Notes under the pieces: model-generated
The model's input: only the letters and a program-made list of their open reading frames with translations
What the model was told of the DNA's origin: nothing
The model's database searches: none
Source: Flavobacteriaceae bacterium
Lineage (GTDB): Bacteria; Bacteroidota; Bacteroidia; Flavobacteriales; Flavobacteriaceae
DNA: 19,200 nucleotides
Reading direction: 5' to 3'
Assembly: GCA_003533785.1 (NCBI GenBank)
Contig: DQCR01000052.1
Span: 1 to 19,200, forward strand
Position numbers and translations under genes: made by a program
Shown here: one piece after another, positions 1 through 6,613 of the stretch
How the letters are laid out: each line of letters begins with the position of its first letter
How positions within the stretch are numbered: the first letter of the stretch is position 1

Positions 1-72
1 TAAAGAAAAGGTTTCTAAATATGTGTTTTTTTATTAAATGATTGTTACAACAAAAAGCGTAACTTTCTTCAC

Positions 73-1539
73 GTGGAATTACGGAAACAAGGCATCCTTT
101 TTTTAGGACCTCTGCTATTTTTTTCGATTTTGTTTTGGGGGCCTATAGCCGGTTTGCCCGAAGCGGCTCAGGCGGTCTTGGCGGCTACCGTTTGGATAGC
201 GCTTTGGTGGGTTTTTGAGGTGGTCCCTATTAGTGTGACAGCCCTACTTCCAATTATTTTATTCCCCATGGCTGGTGGGGTAGATCTTTCCACCACTACG
301 GCAGCCTACGGGCACAAGTATATTTTCTTATATATGGGAGGTTTTATGATCGCCATCGCCCTCGAAAAATGGAATTTACACAAACGAATTGCCTTATCCA
401 TTATTAGTGCGGTAGGGACCAACATTCAGCGAATTGTATTGGGTTTTATGTTGGCGACGGCCTTTTTGTCGATGTGGATTTCTAATACGGCAACTTCTGT
501 TATGATGCTACCAATAGGGATTTCCATTGTGAAACAGCTCAATGACAATCCGTTGACCTCAGAAAACGAAAATTCGGTTTTTGGTAAAATGTTGATGCTG
601 GCTATTGCCTACAGTGCGTCAATAGGAGGAATCGCTACCCTAATTGGTACACCGCCAAATTTGGTATTGGCAGGGGTAATCAGTGAAATATATGGGGTAG
701 AAATTAGTTTTTTACAGTGGTTTATTTTTGGTTTTCCAGTAAGTTTAGTTTTGCTTTTTAGCGCGTGGTTTTTTCTGACACGGATCGCTTTTAGCATGAA
801 GATGAAAGAATTCCCTGGAGGGCGAGAAGAAATCAAACGGCTTCAGTTAGCTTTGGGTCCAATGGGCTACGAAGAAAAGGTTGTTGCAGTGCTTTTTGGG
901 CTTACCGCATTCTGTTGGATTTCAAGATCCTATCTCTTACAGCCCTTATTTCCTGCCTTGGACGATACCATTATTGCACTTTTCTTTGGAATTCTCTTGT
1001 TTCTTTTCAATGCGCAAAAAAAAGGACAAAAACTCTTGCATTGGGAAGAAGCTGTTAGAATGCCATGGGGGATAATTCTTCTTTTCGGAGGAGGCATGGC
1101 ATTGGCCAAGGGCTTTGATAGCAGCGGATTAGCAGTATGGATCGGGAATCAGCTCAATGCAATTCAAGGCATGTCTTTCATGCTTATCGTATTGTTTGTG
1201 ATTGCAATGGTCAATTTCTTAACGGAAATAACATCGAACCTAGCCACTACGGCTATGTTACTCCCCATTTTGGCACCCTTGGCTCTTCAATTGGATGTGC
1301 ATCCCTTTGTCCTTATGGTGGGAGCGGCTACGGCAGCTTCTTGTGCATTCATGTTACCAGTGGCAACACCTCCTAATGCCGTTGTATTTGGGTCGGGATA
1401 TCTTAAAATTGCCGACATGGTTCGCATTGGGGTTGGCTTAAATATTTATTCTATAGTGTTGCTTTGGATGGCTGTTTATTTTCTACTCCCAGTTCTTTGG
1501 GGAATCGATGGACAAGACTTTCCAGGCGCATTTCGTTGA
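73..1539 (+). CDS. DASS/SLC13-family sodium:anion (dicarboxylate or sulfate) symporter
   Basis: Inner-membrane carrier expected to couple Na+ entry to uptake of a divalent anion such as succinate, malate, citrate or sulfate; the substrate cannot be told from sequence. The 488-residue product is hydrophobic throughout and has family-typical length. Residues 422-438 (ASCAFMLPVATPPNAVV) fit the SLC13 family signature. The first Na+/substrate motif S137-N138-T139 sits in SNTATSVMMLP; its pseudo-symmetric partner near 388-390 reads SNL rather than the usual SNT. The start is GTG at 73: the frame is open back to a TAA at 16-18 and holds no upstream ATG. A -7-like TAACTTTC (60-67) lies only 5 bases before this GTG, so the transcript may be nearly leaderless. 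It is a single-gene unit facing the minus-strand crp-like gene. Confidence 0.9.
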   Translation: MELRKQGILFLGPLLFFSILFWGPIAGLPEAAQAVLAATVWIALWWVFEVVPISVTALLPIILFPMAGGVDLSTTTAAYGHKYIFLYMGGFMIAIALEKWNLHKRIALSIISAVGTNIQRIVLGFMLATAFLSMWISNTATSVMMLPIGISIVKQLNDNPLTSENENSVFGKMLMLAIAYSASIGGIATLIGTPPNLVLAGVISEIYGVEISFLQWFIFGFPVSLVLLFSAWFFLTRIAFSMKMKEFPGGREEIKRLQLALGPMGYEEKVVAVLFGLTAFCWISRSYLLQPLFPALDDTIIALFFGILLFLFNAQKKGQKLLHWEEAVRMPWGIILLFGGGMALAKGFDSSGLAVWIGNQLNAIQGMSFMLIVLFVIAMVNFLTEITSNLATTAMLLPILAPLALQLDVHPFVLMVGAATAASCAFMLPVATPPNAVVFGSGYLKIADMVRIGVGLNIYSIVLLWMAVYFLLPVLWGIDGQDFPGAFR

Positions 1540-1560
1540 AAACAATTTTAGGAACGGGAT

Positions 1561-1595
1561 AAAAAAAAACCGTTAGATGTTAAGTCCAACGGTTT
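1561..1595 (-). terminator. Intrinsic terminator downstream of the Crp/Fnr gene
   Basis: Inverted repeat AAACCGTT (1567-1574) / AACGGTTT (1588-1595), extendable by two pairs past one mismatch around a 7-base loop. It is flanked by nine A (1561-1569), which read as a U-tract on the minus strand. It lies about 110 bases past the regulator's stop codon. Confidence 0.7.
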
Positions 1596-1637
1596 ATAAC
1601 CATAAACCAATTCAATGAAAACACTGAATGGTAATGT

Positions 1638-1654
1638 AAACATAGCGATGTTTT
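1638..1654 (+). terminator. Weak hairpin, possible end of the symporter transcript
   Basis: Perfect 6-bp stem AAACAT/ATGTTT with an AGCG loop, followed by only a short T-run. It is the only plus-strand stem-loop with trailing T residues between the symporter and the convergent regulator. Weak as a terminator. Confidence 0.3.
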
Positions 1655-1705
1655 AACAATATTGCTAATTATTAAACAAAATAAAGAAGTTCCGACAAGG
1701 GAAAG

Positions 1706-2320
1706 TCAAATGATAGAATAGGTCGAACTGCCCAATTTATTAATCTTTTTATCGACAACTAACTTCTTCAGCGTGCGAGTGATGACTTCTCTAGAAGTTG
1801 CGAGATCTTTGGCCATATCGAGGTGAGATTTTTTGATATCGACCAACCCTTGTCCGTTTTTGTTTTTATCCAAATAGGAGAACAAGCGCTCGTCTATTTT
1901 TTTAAAACTCAACTCATCTACAGTATTCAAAAGGCTTTGATATTGGCTGACAAAAAGGTCTAAAATAAAGTCATTCCATTTGGGGTATTTTTTCTGCCAA
2001 TCGCGAATGTTCTTATTTGGAATTTTCACAATTTCACAGGCCACTTCAGTTCGTGCCGACACACGACTCCGCTTGTTGCCGTAACTAGCAATAATGGACA
2101 TTAAGCAGGTTTTTCCTGAACCCAAATAATAAAGCAACTGTTCTTTGTCTACATCATTATTTTCGATGTAAACACGAACCATTCCAGATTTCACAAATGG
2201 GATAAAATTCATTTTCTGACCCGTAGAAACCAATTGTATATCGGCTGGAACCTCCATGACTTCGGCGGATTTTTCTATTTCCTCAATTAACTCTTTGGGC
2301 AAGGATAAACTCTCAAACAT
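1706..2320 (-). CDS. Crp/Fnr-family transcriptional regulator
   Basis: A 204-residue DNA-binding regulator of family-typical length. Residues about 20-105 form the cyclic-nucleotide-binding-type jelly roll, followed by a long dimerisation helix (about 110-150). A winged helix-turn-helix follows, with recognition helix near 176-182 (SREVITR); its R177, E178 and R182 align with R180, E181 and R185 of E. coli CRP. There is no FNR-type N-terminal cysteine cluster (only C72 and C95), and the phosphate-binding cassette lacks the usual GE pair, so neither an Fe-S cluster nor classical cAMP binding is indicated. The effector is unknown. The gene is monocistronic. Its promoter region carries a perfect 19-bp interrupted palindrome three bases before the start codon, suggesting autoregulation (inference). 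Confidence 0.9.
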   Translation of the reverse strand: MFESLSLPKELIEEIEKSAEVMEVPADIQLVSTGQKMNFIPFVKSGMVRVYIENNDVDKEQLLYYLGSGKTCLMSIIASYGNKRSRVSARTEVACEIVKIPNKNIRDWQKKYPKWNDFILDLFVSQYQSLLNTVDELSFKKIDERLFSYLDKNKNGQGLVDIKKSHLDMAKDLATSREVITRTLKKLVVDKKINKLGSSTYSII

Positions 2321-2322
2321 AG

Positions 2323-2364
2323 TTAGTCAGTTTGTGACTAAAGATACAAATGTTTTTAAATCAA
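2323..2364 (-). promoter_or_regulatory. Promoter and palindromic operator of the Crp/Fnr gene
   Basis: TTAGTCA-GTTTG-TGACTAA (2323-2341) is a perfect 7+5+7 dyad three bases upstream of the ATG. The Bacteroidota -7-like element TATCTTTA on the minus strand (2346-2339) overlaps its outer arm, and a TTG (2364-2362) lies 15 bases further up, slightly closer than the usual -33 spacing. A protein bound to the dyad would cover the -7 box and probable start point. Confidence 0.55.
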
Positions 2365-2413
2365 CCGTTCTATTGGAGACGCATCCTTATTGCTTTATTA
2401 TTGTTAGCCCTAT

Positions 2414-2444
2414 AAAAAAACCCCCCTGTGGAGGAGGGTTTTTT
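2414..2444 (-). terminator. Strong bidirectional intrinsic terminator
   Basis: A7-C6 on the left and GGAGGG-T6 on the right pair into a GC-rich stem with one mismatch and a short loop. T-tracts exist on both strands. It lies 42 bases beyond the stop codon of the NTF2-like lipoprotein gene and insulates it from the crp promoter. Confidence 0.85.
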
Positions 2445-2486
2445 CTCAATGGTTGGTTTCAATGGGAATCAGAAAGAAGGGCTTTC

Positions 2487-2978
2487 TTATTCTGATTTTG
2501 GCTTAGGAAAGTTGGATGTATCGTAGAAGCCCCACTCGAAATCAACTTGATTTCCCTTCATACCAAAGGAAAGCGAAACTGGAATTTTAACGTCCTCTTC
2601 GGATTCATACCCCCTAACAGTAAACTCAATCCATACGTGCCCATATTGATTGCCATTTTCTTGAGTGATAATTTCATAAATACCCTCATTGACGCTGATT
2701 TCTTCAAAAATATTTTCTCGATTGAAGATATGTTGTTCTAGCATTGCATCAATAGAAATACCTGCTTCCTCATCTAGAAACCAAGCGTTGTGTACAATTC
2801 TAGCCTCATCGGTGAAATAACTTCGATAGGTTTCAAAGTCGCCTGCCGTGAAACTTGATATAAGTCCCTTTAGCGCATCAATTTGCTCCCCCTCATAGGT
2901 GAGACTTGATGAAGGTGCTGTGTTTTGACATCCACATAAAACCAGCGCCATACTGAATAGAATTAGTAATTTTTTCAT
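2487..2978 (-). CDS. Lipoprotein with an NTF2-like (SnoaL/DUF4440-type) fold
   Basis: A 163-residue exported protein. The start at 2978 is chosen because it begins a clear lipoprotein signal, MKKLLILFSMALVLCGC, with the lipidated cysteine in LCGC; the frame is open 22 codons further up, but that extension does not look like a signal. The mature part begins an NTF2-like pattern (helix with ALKGLISSFTAGDFETYRSYF, then FTDEARIVHN, then beta-rich sequence rich in Trp, Phe and Tyr), typical of SnoaL/DUF4440 small proteins. Function is unknown; such folds bind small hydrophobic ligands or are enzymes, and no catalytic set is evident. It is divergent from the next lipoprotein gene and ends at the strong terminator at 2414-2444. 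Confidence 0.75.
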   Translation of the reverse strand: MKKLLILFSMALVLCGCQNTAPSSSLTYEGEQIDALKGLISSFTAGDFETYRSYFTDEARIVHNAWFLDEEAGISIDAMLEQHIFNRENIFEEISVNEGIYEIITQENGNQYGHVWIEFTVRGYESEEDVKIPVSLSFGMKGNQVDFEWGFYDTSNFPKPKSE

Positions 2979-3030
2979 TGAATTAGATTTATAGTTATAC
3001 TCACAATATACAAATAAGTCGAAAATTTTA

Positions 3031-3038
3031 TATTTTTG
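3031..3038 (+). promoter_or_regulatory. -7 promoter element of the 3055 lipoprotein gene
   Basis: TATTTTTG matches the Bacteroidota TAnnTTTG consensus exactly and is followed by CA, as is common in flavobacterial promoters. It lies 16 bases before the ATG. No convincing -33 TTTG is seen. Confidence 0.55.
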
Positions 3039-3054
3039 CATCAAAATTCAGATT

Positions 3055-3549
3055 ATGTTTTTCAAAAAATTTATGTTGCTAGGCGCGTTCCTAGCTTTAA
3101 TTGGTTGCTCAAAAGGAGACTCGTTTACACTTGAAAGCTTTTCTTCACGAATTGTTCAAACAGATACGACATCAAAAAAAGCAGCACAGACTCAAATTGT
3201 TACTACGATCAATGGAGAAAGTCATACTTTAAATCTGGATCAAGATTTATTTTATGACTTAGGTGAAGACGAATTCATTCACTTGCTTCAAAACTACCGC
3301 GTAGAATTTGAAGTAGAACAAGAATTCATTACCGTAATTGTTTTCTTTGATATCCTTACTGATCAGAGTTTAAACCAAACGGTAACTTGTTTGGAATCCG
3401 CAGCTGACTCGCCTTGCATTCCAGTAACTAATACAATGACAATCAACATCAATGGAGAAGAAACAATTGTCAATGTAGACGCAGCCACTGTGAACGGCTT
3501 CGATGTGAGTTATAATGACGGAAAGTTTGCTTTCGATATTTCAATCTAA
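3055..3549 (+). CDS. Lipoprotein of unknown function with an internal repeat
   Basis: A 164-residue putative lipoprotein. The signal peptide ends in the lipobox LIGC (C18). I do not recognise a named family. An internal duplication is visible: INGE at 52-55 followed by SHTLNLDQDLFYDL, and INGE at 132-135 followed by ETIVNVDAATVNGF, an 80-residue offset with the same T-hydrophobic-N-x-D pattern, suggesting two related beta modules. Between them lie C112 and C121, which could form a disulfide outside the cytoplasm. The product is acidic with little Lys/Arg after residue 42. It has its own promoter and a strong terminator, so it is a single-gene unit. Confidence 0.75.
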   Translation: MFFKKFMLLGAFLALIGCSKGDSFTLESFSSRIVQTDTTSKKAAQTQIVTTINGESHTLNLDQDLFYDLGEDEFIHLLQNYRVEFEVEQEFITVIVFFDILTDQSLNQTVTCLESAADSPCIPVTNTMTININGEETIVNVDAATVNGFDVSYNDGKFAFDISI

Positions 3550-3570
3550 GATTGTTGTAGGTAAAGCGAG

Positions 3571-3609
3571 AAATGGCATTGGGCGTTGCTACCCCAATAC
3601 CATTTTTTT
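3571..3609 (+). terminator. Strong intrinsic terminator
   Basis: AAATGG-C-ATTGGG (3571-3583) pairs with CCCAAT-A-CCATTT (3593-3605), twelve pairs around one mismatch with a 9-base loop, followed by a seven-T tract (3603-3609). It ends the lipoprotein transcript. The T-tract runs into the stop codon of the convergent minus-strand gene. Confidence 0.85.
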
Positions 3610-3952
3610 ATTTCCTAAGATATAAAGAGGCTGTTTTAGATTCAATGCCATAATCTATCTGCCGAACCAACAAACTGTCTTTGGATAGGAGCATGTATTT
3701 GTTTTGAACATGGCTTTGTTCATTAATCGTATAGACAATCCAATCCTCACCGGAAGACGATTTGGATAAACTCACTCGATCGCTCATTTGTTCGTCACGA
3801 ATAAAGATCAATTCTCCTTTTTTAAATTCAAAACAGGAAGTGTCATTAGTGGCACTGCACCAAGTATTTGAAAACAATAGTTGTTCGGGATCGGACGATA
3901 TAAAAACAGCCATTGAAAGGAAGGCAATAAAAAGAAAAAGAGTTGATTTCAT
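3608..3952 (-). CDS. Small exported protein of unknown function
   Basis: A 114-residue protein starting at the ATG complement at 3952, where a clear signal sequence begins (MKSTLFLFIAFLSMAVFISS). The longer open frame upstream runs across the pirin promoter and looks non-coding. The mature part is about 90 residues and beta-rich in appearance, with two cysteines nine residues apart (WCSATNDTSCFEF) that may form a disulfide. Its layout (SNTW, a Cys pair, FKKGELIFI, later W and Y strands) vaguely recalls small lipocalin-like domains, but I cannot assign a family. A -7-like TATCTTTA lies 23 bases upstream. Confidence 0.6.
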   Translation of the reverse strand: MKSTLFLFIAFLSMAVFISSDPEQLLFSNTWCSATNDTSCFEFKKGELIFIRDEQMSDRVSLSKSSSGEDWIVYTINEQSHVQNKYMLLSKDSLLVRQIDYGIESKTASLYLRK

Positions 3953-3975
3953 TTCAAATCCGTTTATGGTTTTTC

Positions 3976-3983
3976 TAAAGATA
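3976..3983 (-). promoter_or_regulatory. -7 element of the small exported protein gene
   Basis: The minus strand reads TATCTTTA, one base from TAnnTTTG and identical to the element before the crp-like gene. It is placed 23 bases before the ATG. No clear -33 element is seen. Confidence 0.4.
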
Positions 3984-4055
3984 TCAAAAAAAGAAAACCT
4001 ATCATATAATTTGTTTATAGGTCCTGCTTTAGAGCTAATTTGGGAAACAGAATAA

Positions 4056-4086
4056 TTGGGACATAAAACAATTGTAAATACCTTTG
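4056..4086 (+). promoter_or_regulatory. Promoter of the pirin gene
   Basis: TTG (4056-4058), a 20-base spacer, then a perfect -7 element TACCTTTG (4079-4086) followed by CA. The ATG begins at 4093, only 6 bases later, so the mRNA should be leaderless or have only a few leader bases. Confidence 0.6.
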
Positions 4087-4092
4087 CAAACA

Positions 4093-4806
4093 ATGAAATG
4101 GATACTTCACAAAGCAGCCACGAGAGGACACGTCCAACAGGGATGGTTGCAGTCCTATCACAGCTTCAGTTTTGGGGGATATTACAACCCAGAACGAATG
4201 AACTTTGGTGTTCTTCGGGTGCTCAACGATGATACAGTGGCAGCGGGGATGGGTTTTGGCACGCACCCTCACCGTGATATGGAGATAATTTCTATTCCAT
4301 TGGTAGGGAATTTGGAGCACAAAGACAGTATGGGAAATACCGCTGTAATCCGCTCTGGTGACATTCAAGTTTTAAGTGCTGGAACCGGGATTTCACATTC
4401 AGAGTATAATAAAAGTAATGAAATTCCAGTGAAATTTCTTCAAATATGGGTTCTTCCTAATAAAATGGGGGTCACTCCCCGTTATGATCAATTGTCACTG
4501 AAGGTTAGCGACAGATATAATCAATTTCAACAAATCCTTTCTCCTAATCCAAAAGATGAAGGGGTTTGGATATACCAAAATGCTTGGTTTCATCAATCCC
4601 ATCTGGAATCTGGCAAGGAATTAACCTACACTTTGAAGCGGAAAAAAGAGAATGGGGTTTATGTTTTTATAATTGAAGGGTCTGTAGAACTTAATGGACA
4701 GAAACTAACTAAAAGAGACGGATTGGGCGTCTGGGATATAGAGTATTTAAATATAAAAGGCATCCTTAAGTCAGAATTGCTTTTGATGGAAATACCTATG
4801 AAATGA
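4093..4806 (+). CDS. Pirin family protein (cupin, putative quercetinase-like)
   Basis: A bicupin of 237 residues, the normal size for bacterial pirins such as YhhW. The start is ATG 4093; a TTG three codons earlier overlaps the -7 box and is unlikely. The N-terminal cupin carries the metal ligands H58 and H60 (GTHPHRD) and H102 and E104 (GTGISHSEYN), all conserved, so metal binding should be intact. The Pirin_C cupin follows from about residue 160. Some pirins show quercetin 2,3-dioxygenase activity in vitro; the physiological role in bacteria is generally unsettled. The protein is cytoplasmic, with no signal peptide. The TIM-barrel gene starts 43 bases downstream and may be co-transcribed. 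Confidence 0.92.
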   Translation: MKWILHKAATRGHVQQGWLQSYHSFSFGGYYNPERMNFGVLRVLNDDTVAAGMGFGTHPHRDMEIISIPLVGNLEHKDSMGNTAVIRSGDIQVLSAGTGISHSEYNKSNEIPVKFLQIWVLPNKMGVTPRYDQLSLKVSDRYNQFQQILSPNPKDEGVWIYQNAWFHQSHLESGKELTYTLKRKKENGVYVFIIEGSVELNGQKLTKRDGLGVWDIEYLNIKGILKSELLLMEIPMK

Positions 4807-4849
4807 CCACATTATTAATTTGTATATTCGACAGAATTCAGGAGTAATG

Positions 4850-5866
4850 ATGGTATACAATAGAAGAAAATTTTTTCAGAAAGGGCTGAGTGCATCTATG
4901 GGCGTTGTTGCTTCATCATCGGTTTACCCTTTTGAGCTCTTTACATCAGAGTTGGTAAGTAAAGACAGTATAAAGATTTCAATTCAATTATATTCTTATG
5001 GATTAGACCTTTTAAATGGTAAAATGGATGTTTTAGATTTTCCAAAAATTGTGAGAGAGGAATTTGGTTTAGGTGGAGCTGAATATTGGAATATACCGAT
5101 GCTAAAAAAAAGGAAAAACAAAAATTATCTAGGCGAAATTCGCAACCGAGCAGCAGATTATGGGATAAACAACACTCTTTTGTTGGTTGATTTTTTTAGT
5201 ACTGAAAAAGGAAAACTACCCTTAAGTCTTTGTAGCGAAAAAGTTGAGGAACGAAATAAAGCAGTTGAAGCTCATAAGGAATGGGTAGATATTGCAAATG
5301 AAATTGGTTGTTCAGGAATTCGAGTCAACCTAAGATCACAAAATACGAGTCCCTCAGAAGTAGCAAAAGTAAGTGAGGAAAGCTTAACAAAATTAATTGA
5401 ATATAGTAGTAAACAAGGATTAACTATTGTAATTGAAAATCATGGAGGGTATACATCCGATCCAAAATGGGTTGTGGCATTAATGAAAAAAATAAAAAAT
5501 AAATTTTTAGGCACCCTGCCTGATTTTGGAACAAGCAACTTTTGCATTAGAAAAGAGACTTCTCAAAATAAAGATTATTTTTCTTCAAATTGTGCAGATC
5601 AATATGACAAATACCTAGGGGTAGAGGAATTACTCCCATATGCTAAAGGGATAAGTGCCAAATCACGACAATTTGATAAACTTGGAGAAGAAACAGAAAC
5701 AGATTATAAAAAAATGATGTCCTTGATAAAGAAATCTGATTTTGAGGGTTATATGGCAATCGAATATGAGGGTGGAATGATGCAAAAATTTGGGCATAAG
5801 GGAAAATTTTTATCATCTAAAGAGGGCATTATGGCTACAAAATCATTGATCAATAAATATCTTTAA
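4850..5866 (+). CDS. Tat-exported sugar phosphate isomerase/epimerase-like TIM-barrel protein
   Basis: A 338-residue product with an N-terminal twin-arginine signal (NRRKFFQKG at residues 4-12, then a hydrophobic stretch), so it is probably exported folded. The rest fits the xylose-isomerase-like TIM barrel: E196 in IENHGG, D225 in LPDFG, a GISAKSRQFD strand near 275, and E305/E307 in IEYEGG are candidate metal ligands. This subgroup is frequent in Bacteroidota, usually without an assigned substrate. Two adjacent ATGs exist (4847, 4850). An AGGAG at 4840-4844 lies 5 bases before the second, which I chose; such a Shine-Dalgarno is uncommon in this window. By eye the gene is distinctly more A+T-rich than its neighbours. 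It converges with the methyltransferase gene with only 14 bases between. Confidence 0.8.
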   Translation: MVYNRRKFFQKGLSASMGVVASSSVYPFELFTSELVSKDSIKISIQLYSYGLDLLNGKMDVLDFPKIVREEFGLGGAEYWNIPMLKKRKNKNYLGEIRNRAADYGINNTLLLVDFFSTEKGKLPLSLCSEKVEERNKAVEAHKEWVDIANEIGCSGIRVNLRSQNTSPSEVAKVSEESLTKLIEYSSKQGLTIVIENHGGYTSDPKWVVALMKKIKNKFLGTLPDFGTSNFCIRKETSQNKDYFSSNCADQYDKYLGVEELLPYAKGISAKSRQFDKLGEETETDYKKMMSLIKKSDFEGYMAIEYEGGMMQKFGHKGKFLSSKEGIMATKSLINKYL

Positions 5867-5880
5867 ATATATTCTATTTG

Positions 5881-6498
5881 TTATTTTACACCCGTTACTA
5901 TTAGGCTTCCTGCCCAACCATCTTTAGAACCTAACTGCCAGCTTCGTACATCTTTGAATCCTGCTATTTTAAAATAGGTTTCCCAGCTCGCTATGGGCAA
6001 TAAGGTCATAACTGAAATTCCACAATCTTCGGGCCAGCTATGAGATACTTTATTTTCCGTGTAAAAATCCAAACCAATGATTAAGCGTCCTTTGTCAGAT
6101 AGCCAATAATCATTGATATGGGATATCAATTCTTCAGGGTTTTCCAAATAATAAAAAACCTCCATGGAGTGAACCAAGTCTACTTTTGTTTGTGGAATCC
6201 ATTCCAGTAAATCGCTGTGGATGTAGGTGTTGTTGGGGTCCAGTTTTTTTGCTTTGGCAATCATATTCTTTGAACCGTCAATTCCTATTGCAGACTTGCA
6301 ATTGGCAGCTTTGGCAACTTCTCGAACCACCCAACCATTGCCACAGCCAGCGTCAATAAAAGCAAAAGAATTGAGCTCCTTTGTGGCATAGGCTAGCATC
6401 GCCTCTACAGCTTTTCGGTGGTTTTTTTCCATACCTTCGTCTTTCCCAGTTTCTACCCACTGACTGAATACTTCAACCGGTTTTTTTCTTACTTTCAT
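5881..6498 (-). CDS. Class I SAM-dependent methyltransferase
   Basis: A 205-residue cytoplasmic protein of the Methyltransf_11/25 type. The glycine-rich SAM-binding motif I is D49-A-G-C-G-N-G-W; the ribose-binding acidic residue is D74 (IGIDGS). Motif II/III-like sequence VDLVHSMEVFYYLENPEEL (about 106-124) and RLIIGLDFY (about 138-146) follow. The acceptor substrate cannot be predicted. The N-terminal stretch FSQWVETGKDEGMEKNH is typical of small stand-alone methyltransferases. It is divergent from the LysE exporter across a 115-base spacer holding an FNR-like box. Confidence 0.88.
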   Translation of the reverse strand: MKVRKKPVEVFSQWVETGKDEGMEKNHRKAVEAMLAYATKELNSFAFIDAGCGNGWVVREVAKAANCKSAIGIDGSKNMIAKAKKLDPNNTYIHSDLLEWIPQTKVDLVHSMEVFYYLENPEELISHINDYWLSDKGRLIIGLDFYTENKVSHSWPEDCGISVMTLLPIASWETYFKIAGFKDVRSWQLGSKDGWAGSLIVTGVK

Positions 6499-6563
6499 AA
6501 ATCACAATTAAAGATCTAAACTACAAAACAAAACACAGTCGTTAGAAAACCCGTTATATCCGA

Positions 6564-6577
6564 TTGATAAAAATCAA
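6564..6577. promoter_or_regulatory. FNR/Crp-like operator TTGAT-AAAA-ATCAA
   Basis: A perfect match to the classical FNR consensus TTGAT-N4-ATCAA, in the spacer between the divergent methyltransferase and LysE genes. Its centre (6570.5) is about 43 bases before the LysE ATG and about 72 before the methyltransferase ATG. No good -7 box lies between the dyad and the LysE start, so the regulatory role is inferred from the dyad alone. Confidence 0.45.
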
Positions 6578-6613
6578 CATTTTTTTAAATGGGTTAACCG
6601 ACTGCTATTAACT

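Noticed and set aside
1615..1656. 13-codon plus-strand ORF after the symporter gene
   Set aside because: No Shine-Dalgarno, no promoter, and it overlaps the hairpin at 1638-1653; most likely a chance frame in a 3' untranslated region.
2979..3044. N-terminal extension of the NTF2-like lipoprotein
   Set aside because: The extension has no signal character and crosses the divergent promoter region; the lipoprotein signal starts cleanly at 2978.
3953..4093. N-terminal extension of the small exported protein, up to the pirin start
   Set aside because: It would bury the signal peptide at residue 48 and runs through the pirin promoter.
4015..4368. 117-residue minus-strand ORF antisense to pirin
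   Set aside because: It opposes the conserved pirin cupin domain, has no recognisable motif and is a coding shadow.
6592..6599. GGTTAACC palindrome before the LysE gene
   Set aside because: An 8-bp palindrome is expected by chance at this scale; no promoter geometry supports it.
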